Below are positions 1 through 6,052 of a stretch of 43,250 nt of DNA, one piece after another (position 1 is the first letter of the stretch; each line of letters opens with the position of its first letter). The translations under genes were made by a program, and so were the position numbers. A model generated the notes under the pieces. That model was not told the origin of the DNA. It was given only the letters and a program-made list of their open reading frames with translations, and ran no database searches. This stretch comes from an uncultured Verrucomicrobiota bacterium. GTDB lineage: Bacteria; Verrucomicrobiota; Verrucomicrobiia; Limisphaerales; CAIYYI01. The stretch spans positions 1-43,250 of the forward strand of contig CAIYYI010000321.1 in NCBI GenBank assembly GCA_903930345.1, given 5' to 3'.

Positions 1-272
1 GATTATTCCTGGCCGGGGCCACGGCCCGGTCACGCCAGGCCGTCCTGCGCGTCCGTCAGCTCTGCGAGTCGGAACTGCAAAACAACTGCGAACTGGAAGT
101 GATCGACATTTACCAGCAGCCCCAACTGGCACGTGCCAACCAGATTGTGGCGACCCCCACGCTCATCACCGAACTGCCGCTGCCGGTCCGCCGGTTCATC
201 GGTAATCTGGCCAACCTCACCGGCCTGGTCGTTGAGCTGAACCTGGCCACCAAAGGCAAAACCACCCTTTGA
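1..272 (+). CDS. kaiB: KaiB-family protein, 3' part (left end cut off)
   Basis: The reading frame is open from base 3 to a TGA at 270-272 and gives about 89 residues. They follow the KaiB pattern almost throughout: a first strand LFLAGAT, then EVIDIYQQPQLA, the hallmark VATPTLI, and LPVRRFIGNL. KaiB proteins have a thioredoxin-like fold of roughly 100 residues; in cyanobacteria they bind KaiC and switch fold during the clock cycle. Only about ten N-terminal residues should be missing. In non-photosynthetic bacteria KaiB homologues usually sit beside KaiC-like ATPases and histidine kinases and are thought to act in stress signalling rather than a full clock. A kaiC-like gene could lie just upstream, outside the window. 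The stop overlaps the TTG start of the kinase gene (TTGA), so the two are probably translationally coupled. The family call is firm; the role is inferred. Confidence 0.88.
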   Translation, partial: LFLAGATARSRQAVLRVRQLCESELQNNCELEVIDIYQQPQLARANQIVATPTLITELPLPVRRFIGNLANLTGLVVELNLATKGKTTL

Positions 273-1525
273 ACCCCCCGCGCCCAAAGACCTCTGCCCC
301 TGCCCGCGCCACGCCCGGCGAGATGGCCCGCGAAATGGCCGATCTCCGAACCCGACTGGCGCAGGCTGAGGAAACGCTCCGCGCCATCCACACCGGCGAG
401 GTGGACACCCTGTTGGTCGCGGGCAAACATGGGGCGCAGGTCTATACCCTGGAGGGGGCCGAACAGGCCTATCGATTCCTGATCGAGTCCATGAACGAGG
501 GCGCGCTGACCCTCACCGGGGACAAGCTGATTCTTTACGCCAACCAGTGCTTCGCCCGCATGGTCAAATGCCCGCTGGAGCAGGTGACGGGCAGTTCCTT
601 TCGCCGATTTCTCTCCGTTGAAGACCAGATCACGCTCCGCAAGCTCATGCAACGGACCAACCCTTCCGGTTCAAAAGTCCAGGTTCTGCTCAAGGCCGAC
701 ACCGGCGCACCGCGACCGGTGCAGATCTCCATTCGCCGATTGGCCAGGAAGGGTGCCCGGCGGGCAACCATCACCATGGTGGTGACCGACATGACGGCGT
801 CCCGGCGAAGCGAGGAACAATTGCAGACATTGTCGCACCGTCTGGTGGACGTGCAGGAGACCGAGCGCCGCCGGGTGGCGGTCGAGCTGCACGAAAACAT
901 TTCCCAGCTCACCTACGCCATCCTGATGCGCTGCGACACGCTGGCCGGAAAACTGCCACCCAGGGCGGATGCCGCCCGGGCCGAGTTGTTGAAATTGCGC
1001 GATCTGCTGGATCGGACCACCGAGGAAGTGCGGCGCATCGCCCGCGATCTGCGGCCCACGGCGTTGGATGATCTGGGCCTGCTCCCGGTGTTGCGCATGG
1101 CCGCCGAACATTTTGCCGAACGGACCAGCGTGCCGGTCGATCTCACGGACGTGCGGCGCCTCGCTCGCCTCCCCGACGGCATTGAGACGGCGCTTTACCG
1201 CATCCTGCAGGAGGTCTTGAAGAATATTGAACGGCACGCCAGCGCCCACCACGTTACCATGTGCCTGCAAAAACAGGGGAAGTTTGTCGAATTGTCGATC
1301 ACCGATGACGGGATCGGATTCGATCCGCGCCTGCACCCGGCCAGACGAACCGGAAACAGCGGCCTGGGTCTGCACAGCATGCGCGAACGGGCGGCCTCAG
1401 TGGGGGGCACCCTTGAGATTGAGTCCGCAGCGGGCCAGGGCACCACCATCCGTGCCCGGATTCCATTCAGCGCCAACCGCAGTCGGAGGACGATCCCAAA
1501 GACGCCGGTGAAAACCAAACCTTGA
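269..1525 (+). CDS. Soluble PAS-domain sensor histidine kinase (HisKA_3 / NarX-like catalytic core)
   Basis: This 418-residue protein has no signal peptide or membrane segment, so it should act in the cytosol. The order is a short charged helix (about 20-40), a PAS domain (about 65-180), a HisKA_3 dimerisation helix with the phospho-acceptor His208 in VELHENISQ, and a HATPase_c domain. The ATPase domain shows an N-box-like YRILQEVLKNIERHA, the G1 box DDGIGFDP and the G2 box GLGLHSMRERA. The N box reads KNIERH where most relatives have N-x-x-K/R-H. The TTG start at 269 overlaps the kaiB stop as TTGA, which favours it; an in-frame ATG at 323 is the alternative. The response regulator follows 6 bp downstream, so these two should be a cognate phosphorelay pair, with the KaiB-like protein as a possible modulator. 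The signal sensed cannot be read from the sequence. Confidence 0.9.
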   Translation: MNPPRPKTSAPARATPGEMAREMADLRTRLAQAEETLRAIHTGEVDTLLVAGKHGAQVYTLEGAEQAYRFLIESMNEGALTLTGDKLILYANQCFARMVKCPLEQVTGSSFRRFLSVEDQITLRKLMQRTNPSGSKVQVLLKADTGAPRPVQISIRRLARKGARRATITMVVTDMTASRRSEEQLQTLSHRLVDVQETERRRVAVELHENISQLTYAILMRCDTLAGKLPPRADAARAELLKLRDLLDRTTEEVRRIARDLRPTALDDLGLLPVLRMAAEHFAERTSVPVDLTDVRRLARLPDGIETALYRILQEVLKNIERHASAHHVTMCLQKQGKFVELSITDDGIGFDPRLHPARRTGNSGLGLHSMRERAASVGGTLEIESAAGQGTTIRARIPFSANRSRRTIPKTPVKTKP

Positions 1526-1531
1526 CCATCC

Positions 1532-2227
1532 ATGAAAACCGCCACCGCACTGAGACACATTACGGTCCTTCTGGCTGACGATCACACCGTGGTCCGGGAA
1601 GGATTGCGGGCCATGCTGGAGGCCGAGGGGGATATCGAGATCATTGGCGAAGCGGAAACGGGACGCCAGGCGGTGGATCTCACCAGAAAACTGCGTCCCG
1701 ACGTGGTGGTCATGGACATCGCGATGCCGATCCTCAACGGGCTGGAAGCCACCCGTCAAATCCGCAAAGCCGTCCCCGAAGCGAAAGTACTCATTCTTTC
1801 CGCCCACAGTGATGATGCCTACATAGAGCAGGTGACGTCGCTGGGTGGCCGGGGTTACCTGCTCAAACAGACTTCCGCCCGGTTTTTGGCCGAGGCGATC
1901 CGGGAAGTCCATAAAGGGAACACTTACTTCAGCCCCTCCATCGCCCGACACCTGAAAAACCAATACGAGAAGACCTCGCAACCGGGAGAACTGCACAAGC
2001 GGGAGGCCGCCAATCTGACCTCGCGCGAGATGGAGGTGCTCCAGTTGATTTCCGAGGGCCAGGCCAACAAACAAGTCGCCTCGGAACTGGGAATCAGCGT
2101 CAAAACCGTCGAAAAACACCGCCAACGCGTCATGGAGAAGCTCAACATTCACGACACCGCCAGCCTCACCCGTTACGCCATCTCGGCGGGCATCATCGAA
2201 AACAGCGTCCAGGTGACCATTCTTTAA
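1532..2227 (+). CDS. NarL/FixJ-family response regulator
   Basis: The protein has 231 residues. A CheY-like receiver domain spans about residues 9-130, with the acidic pair ADDH near the start, the phospho-acceptor Asp62 in VVVMDIAMP, and the conserved Lys in LLKQ. A LuxR/GerE helix-turn-helix follows (about 160-222: LTSREMEVLQLISEG then KQVASELGISVKTVEKHRQRVMEKL). It should be phosphorylated by the kinase encoded immediately upstream and then bind DNA as a dimer. Regulators of this class bind short inverted repeats, and a perfect inverted repeat lies about 150 bp downstream of this gene, ahead of the next operon; an identical copy lies at 5901. I infer that it controls those sites, but nothing in the sequence proves the pairing. 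Confidence 0.93.
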   Translation: MKTATALRHITVLLADDHTVVREGLRAMLEAEGDIEIIGEAETGRQAVDLTRKLRPDVVVMDIAMPILNGLEATRQIRKAVPEAKVLILSAHSDDAYIEQVTSLGGRGYLLKQTSARFLAEAIREVHKGNTYFSPSIARHLKNQYEKTSQPGELHKREAANLTSREMEVLQLISEGQANKQVASELGISVKTVEKHRQRVMEKLNIHDTASLTRYAISAGIIENSVQVTIL

Positions 2228-2320
2228 TCTTCTTCAGCCAAGGAAAGTTCGGCGACCGGGCAAATACAGAATCCCACCGAAGCTGCCCACAGCCGCTCGG
2301 GGATAAACGCCGAAAACAGG

Positions 2321-2350
2321 CCCTGCGACCGGCGCAAGCTGGTCGCAGGG
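2321..2350. other. Strong intergenic hairpin with GCAA tetraloop
   Basis: The outer arms CCCTGCGACC (2321-2330) and GGTCGCAGGG (2341-2350) are perfect reverse complements. Pairing can continue inward by G-U, G-C and C-G to give a 13-bp stem closed by GCAA, a GNRA-type loop. It lies about 95 bp after the response-regulator stop. The following bases (AAACTGTTATC) are not a T tract, so a classical intrinsic terminator is unlikely. It could protect the 3' end of the mRNA, act in Rho-dependent termination, or be a dispersed genomic repeat. Confidence 0.6.
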
Positions 2351-2374
2351 AAACTGTTATCAACCACCTTCCTC

Positions 2375-2393
2375 TGGGGTGAACACCCCATAG
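2375..2393. promoter_or_regulatory. Candidate operator: perfect 16-bp palindrome TGGGGTG-AA-CACCCCA
   Basis: Two 7-bp arms flank an AA spacer (2375-2390), followed by TAG. The identical 19 bases TGGGGTGAACACCCCATAG occur at 5901-5919, and a 12/14 match to the core lies at 39852-39865. All three sit shortly upstream of a start codon. This copy is 36 bp before the ATG at 2427 and 93 bp before the alternative ATG at 2484. The length and symmetry fit a NarL-type dimer site, and such a regulator is encoded just upstream. Confidence 0.6.
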
Positions 2394-2426
2394 CGGCCCA
2401 CCGGTTTTTCGTGCTTTCTTTCTCTC

Positions 2427-4439
2427 ATGGCAGAACCGCGACTCCTCAGCAGCCAGCAATCAGCCGCCAAGGCTATCGCCCGGATGTTTCACCGGCACCG
2501 TGGCAATCGGTTCTCGGCGCTCCTGGCCCTTTCGTTATGCCTCGCGCCGTTTGTCTTCGGCCAGGAGTCAACCCTTGCGCTCACCAACCCGCCCGCAGCG
2601 GAGTCGGTGGTGCTTCCCGCATCCGTCCCCGATCCGCTTGAGCCGTTGAACCGGATGATCTGGGGCTTCAACAAGGGGCTGATGACCGGCGTCATCAAAC
2701 CAACCAGCCGGGTTTACCGGCTGGTGGTCGTGAAACCGATCCGAACCAGCATCGGACGTTTTGGCAAGAACCTGACCTTCCCGGTGCGCCTGCTCAACAA
2801 TCTGCTGCAGGGGAAGTGGAACGGTGCGCGCGATGAATCCTATCGTTTTCTCTGCAACACCACGGTCGGAGTGGCCGGATTTTTCGACGTGGCAAGCAAA
2901 TGGAACATTCCGAAATCAGATGCGGATTTCGGCCAGACGTTGGGCCAATGGGGCTGGCAGCCAGGCTGTTTCATCATGCTGCCCCTGTTTGGACCGAGCA
3001 ATGAACGGGATACCCTCGGGCTGGCCGCCGACACAGCCGCCAATCCCCTCCTCTATATCGCCCCCTACAAGTTCACCGCCGGCAATCCGCTGACTTATCT
3101 CGGCCCCTACACGTATTTCACTTACGCGGTCATGTACAACGATTTCTCCGACACCGTCGAGGAATCGGTGCGCTTCAGCCAGGCCGAAATGGATCCGTAT
3201 GCGCAGATCCAGTATGCCTGGACTTTCGTGAGAAAAAACCGGGTGGCGGATTTCGAAGTGAGGGGAGAACAGGATAAAGCCTCCATCGAAACCCTCGAAT
3301 CCGTCTTCTTCACCCACCAGGATCCTGAATTTCCATGCCGCGGCAAAACCCGCTCCGTTTTGATTCCAACCACGGGCCGCCAACTGAAATTCACGTTTTG
3401 GTTGCAACCGGGAAATGCGCCTGTGGTCTATATTGTCCCCGGCCTGGGTGCCCATCGCCTGGCGCCATCCGCCTTGGCGCTCGCCGAGTTGGTGTACAGC
3501 AACGGATTCTCCGCCGTATGTGTCAGCAGCGCGTTCCACTCGGAATTCATGGAACAGGCTTCGACCGCGGCCATGCCAGCTTACCTGCCTGTGGACGCCC
3601 ACGACCTGCACGTCGCCCTGACATCGATTGATCGCCGATTGACGGCTTTGTTTCCAGGCCGGTTGGGTGACAAGGCGTTGATGGGCTACTCCATGGGCGG
3701 GTTCCATTCCCTCCACGTCGCGTCCACCGAAGCCACGAATCCGTTGCCGCTGATGAAATTTGAGCGCTACCTGGCCATCAGCAGTCCGGTGCGGTTGCGG
3801 CACGGGATGGCCCAACTCGATGAGTATTACCAGGCCCCCCGGGAATGGTCGGCGGAAGCGCGCGCCGACAACCTTGAAAACACGTTTTTAAAGGTGGCGG
3901 CCATGAGCAAAACCACGCTCACGCCAAACACGTCCCTGCCCTTCGGCACCATTGAGTCCAGGTTTCTCATCGGGCTGATGAATCGCCTCACGTTGCGGGA
4001 TATCATTTTCAGCAGCCAACACCGGCATAATCAGGGCGTGCTTCAACACCCGATCCGGAATTGGCGGCGCAACCCCGTCTATCAGGAGATACTCCAGTAT
4101 TCCTTCCAGGACTATTTTGCCAAGTTTGCGGTCCCATACTACCAGGCACAGGGCCTGGCTGCGCCGGTGGCGGAAACGCTGGATAAAGCGAATGACTTGC
4201 GGTCGTATTCCAGCCGTCTGCAGGCCAACCCCAAGGTGCGCGTCATTTTCAATCAGAACGACTTTCTCCTTTCGGACGAGGATAGGCTCTGGCTCCTCGC
4301 CACCCTTGGCCCGGGGCAAACGACGGTTTTCGAGCAGGGCGGGCACATGGGAAACCTGTCCAATCCAGAGGTGCAAAAGGCCATCCTGGGTGCGCTGTCA
4401 GGATTGAAGCCGCCCAAACCCATCCAACCGAACCACTGA
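2427..4439 (+). CDS. mlaA: MlaA (VacJ)-like lipid-transport domain fused to an alpha/beta hydrolase
   Basis: The protein has 670 residues. After a hydrophobic export segment (about 31-46), residues 65-300 match the MlaA/VacJ family: DPLEPLNRMIWGFN, RFLCNTTVGVAGFFD and FGQTLGQWG. MlaA is the outer-membrane component that removes phospholipids from the outer leaflet in the Mla pathway. Residues 325-660 form an alpha/beta hydrolase with nucleophile Ser422 in GYSMGG, probable acid Asp612 (NQNDF) and His640 (GGHMG). MlaA of enterobacteria is about 250 residues and has no such domain. The usual MlaA lipobox is not convincing here (LSLC). The ATG at 2427 has no clear ribosome site; an ATG at 2484 gives a cleaner signal peptide (MFHRHRGNRF then hydrophobic) and is a real alternative. 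It is first gene of a tight operon; the next gene starts 5 bp after the stop. Confidence 0.88.
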   Translation: MAEPRLLSSQQSAAKAIARMFHRHRGNRFSALLALSLCLAPFVFGQESTLALTNPPAAESVVLPASVPDPLEPLNRMIWGFNKGLMTGVIKPTSRVYRLVVVKPIRTSIGRFGKNLTFPVRLLNNLLQGKWNGARDESYRFLCNTTVGVAGFFDVASKWNIPKSDADFGQTLGQWGWQPGCFIMLPLFGPSNERDTLGLAADTAANPLLYIAPYKFTAGNPLTYLGPYTYFTYAVMYNDFSDTVEESVRFSQAEMDPYAQIQYAWTFVRKNRVADFEVRGEQDKASIETLESVFFTHQDPEFPCRGKTRSVLIPTTGRQLKFTFWLQPGNAPVVYIVPGLGAHRLAPSALALAELVYSNGFSAVCVSSAFHSEFMEQASTAAMPAYLPVDAHDLHVALTSIDRRLTALFPGRLGDKALMGYSMGGFHSLHVASTEATNPLPLMKFERYLAISSPVRLRHGMAQLDEYYQAPREWSAEARADNLENTFLKVAAMSKTTLTPNTSLPFGTIESRFLIGLMNRLTLRDIIFSSQHRHNQGVLQHPIRNWRRNPVYQEILQYSFQDYFAKFAVPYYQAQGLAAPVAETLDKANDLRSYSSRLQANPKVRVIFNQNDFLLSDEDRLWLLATLGPGQTTVFEQGGHMGNLSNPEVQKAILGALSGLKPPKPIQPNH

Positions 4440-4444
4440 TCACT

Positions 4445-4834
4445 ATGGAACCGACCTCCACGACAACCGGTCATCTCATCGAAACATCGAAGCGTTTCGC
4501 CCGCCGTCTGCTGACCATCGGAGCCAACCGCCTTGAATTGCTGATGGTGGAAATGCAGGAGGAGCGCGAACGTTTGCTGCTCGCCCTCCTCCTCACCCTT
4601 GGCGTGGCGGCGTTTGGGCTGCTGGCCGGGATCGCGTTCACCGGCGCCATTGTGATTTTGCTGTGGGAAGTTTCCCGGGTGGCGGCACTGCTGGCACTGA
4701 CCCTCCTCTACGGGGCGACGGCGGCCTGTCTTTACCGGCGGCTCAACCTGCTCCTGCACAACTGGCAGAATTTTCCGTCCACTCTCAATCAACTCCGAAA
4801 GGACCGCGTATGTTTGGAAGATCACCTCACCTGA
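4445..4834 (+). CDS. YqjE-type small membrane protein (phage holin superfamily III, PF07332-like)
   Basis: The 129 residues comprise an amphipathic N-terminal helix (RFARRLLTIGANRLELLMVEMQEERERL) followed by two hydrophobic spans at about 43-72 and 77-98. This is the YqjE layout, in which a helix rich in L, E and R precedes a transmembrane hairpin. In enterobacteria yqjE lies in a stress-induced cluster with yqjD and yqjK and is an inner-membrane protein of unknown biochemical role. The gene follows the MlaA fusion by 5 bp, and its last 25 bp overlap the next gene, which points to coupled translation. The family call is good; the function is not known. Confidence 0.75.
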   Translation: MEPTSTTTGHLIETSKRFARRLLTIGANRLELLMVEMQEERERLLLALLLTLGVAAFGLLAGIAFTGAIVILLWEVSRVAALLALTLLYGATAACLYRRLNLLLHNWQNFPSTLNQLRKDRVCLEDHLT

Positions 4835-5139
4835 GCCAGCTCGAATCACAGAAGCAGTTGTTGCTCGCTGAAAGCGAAATCAATCGCACCCTGCTGGCCG
4901 GGGATATGGCGGAACTTTCGACCGATATTTGCACCATTGCCAGTCGGGTCAAATCCCTGGGGACGATCGCCTCCTCCGCCACCGTGTTGGTGGCGGGCCT
5001 GGCGGCTTGTCGCCGCACCAAAACGGAGAACACCAACATGAAACCTTCCTGGGTCCAGACGATCCTTCAAGGCGCAGGCTTGATTTCCACCCTTTGGCTG
5101 GCTTTCCGGCCTCAGAAAAGCAACCTAAAAGACCCATAA
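4810..5139 (+). CDS. Small membrane protein, YqjD/YqjK-like position, function unknown
   Basis: This 109-residue protein starts at an ATG inside the end of the preceding gene, in another frame. The N-terminal half (QLESQKQLLLAESEINRTLL) looks like a helix. A weakly hydrophobic stretch rich in A, V and L spans about 48-68, and a second short one (ILQGAGLISTLWLAF) lies near 87-101. I do not recognise the sequence. Its size, its overlap with the YqjE-like gene and its two weak membrane stretches place it where YqjK-type proteins occur in other genomes. An upstream in-frame start at 4663 would run through the middle of the YqjE gene, so I prefer 4810. Confidence 0.65.
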   Translation: MFGRSPHLSQLESQKQLLLAESEINRTLLAGDMAELSTDICTIASRVKSLGTIASSATVLVAGLAACRRTKTENTNMKPSWVQTILQGAGLISTLWLAFRPQKSNLKDP

Positions 5140-5160
5140 CCAATCTCATTAAGGATTTTT

Positions 5161-5862
5161 ATGTTACTCAGCATTAAACAGTTGTACGGTGATAAACTCG
5201 GCGCTTTGGATGGCGAGATCGGCCATGTAAAGGATTTTTACTTCCACGATCAGATCTGGGTAGTTCGCTACCTGGTGGCGGATACCGGTTCCTGGCTGAC
5301 AGGACGACAGGTCCTGATCGCCCCCCATTCCCTGGGCCTCCTGGCGCGGGACGGAAAAGTCCTGCAAGTCAACCTGACCCGGAAACAGATTGAGGATAGC
5401 CCTTCGATTGACACCCACAAACCGGTGTCCCGCCAATACGAGGAGACCTATTACCAATACTACGGCTGGCCCTATTATTGGCAGGGCGACTCGTTGTGGG
5501 GGATGAGCGGATTTCCGGTTTTGGATCTGCCGACCAAACCGCTTGCCAATGAACAGGCGGCGGCGAACAGCCAGCCGCCTGTGAATGTTGATGCCCATCT
5601 GCGCAGCACAAAAGCGGTGAGTGGTTACACCCTCCAGACCACCGACGGTCCCGTCGGTCACATCTGCGATTTCATGTTCGACGCCCAGAGCTGGGCGATC
5701 GGTCAGTTGGTGGTGCGGATCGGGAACCGATTTTCCGGCCAAGAGGTGCTGCTACCCACCAACCTGGTGGAACAAATCAGTTACGAGGAATCCACGGTAT
5801 TCGTGAAAATGTCCACACCCGCCGTCGAGCAGAGTCCGGTGCGTCATGTGCCCGCATTATGA
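5161..5862 (+). CDS. Protein with two PRC-barrel domains
   Basis: The protein has 233 residues with two related PRC-barrel domains, at about 1-75 (GDKLGALDGEIGHVKDFYFHD, then WVVRYLVADTGSWLTGRQVLI) and 150-220 (TTDGPVGHICDFMFDAQS, then WAIGQLVVRIGNRFSGQEVLL). They are joined by a Tyr/Trp-rich linker around residues 95-125. PRC barrels are small beta folds found in RimM and photosynthetic reaction centres; stand-alone copies are common in stress-induced genes of unknown mechanism. AAGGA at 5151-5155 is well spaced from the ATG. There is no signal peptide, so a cytosolic or membrane-associated place is likely. It is the last gene of the four-gene operon. Confidence 0.85.
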   Translation: MLLSIKQLYGDKLGALDGEIGHVKDFYFHDQIWVVRYLVADTGSWLTGRQVLIAPHSLGLLARDGKVLQVNLTRKQIEDSPSIDTHKPVSRQYEETYYQYYGWPYYWQGDSLWGMSGFPVLDLPTKPLANEQAAANSQPPVNVDAHLRSTKAVSGYTLQTTDGPVGHICDFMFDAQSWAIGQLVVRIGNRFSGQEVLLPTNLVEQISYEESTVFVKMSTPAVEQSPVRHVPAL

Positions 5863-5900
5863 TGCCATTCCCAATCAGTTTTCCGAAGCTCCCGAAAAGA

Positions 5901-5945
5901 TGGGGTGAACACCCCATAGAATGTCCGACCCATATCCCCTATTTT
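5901..5945 (+). promoter_or_regulatory. Second copy of the palindromic operator with a possible -10 box
   Basis: Bases 5901-5919 are identical to 2375-2393 (TGGGGTGAACACCCCATAG). A TATTTT at 5940-5945 is a plausible -10 element. With a transcript start near 5952, the palindrome centre would lie about 43 bp upstream, the usual place for an activator that contacts RNA polymerase next to the -35 region. No good -35 hexamer is seen, which also fits activator dependence. The regulated gene would be the giant repeat protein. Confidence 0.5.
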
Positions 5946-6052
5946 AAAACCGTGAAATGCAATGCCTGCTCACCACAGCATTCAACCAGAGCCCCGGCAT
6001 GGGCACCATTCACAGACTCGGACCCGCAGACAACATAAAACAGAAGACAACC

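Noticed and set aside
5957..6052. Upstream in-frame ATG for the giant repeat protein
   Set aside because: It adds 32 residues before an already long N region; the ATG at 6053 gives a better signal peptide. A start at 5957 would also lie within about 5 bases of the predicted transcript start.
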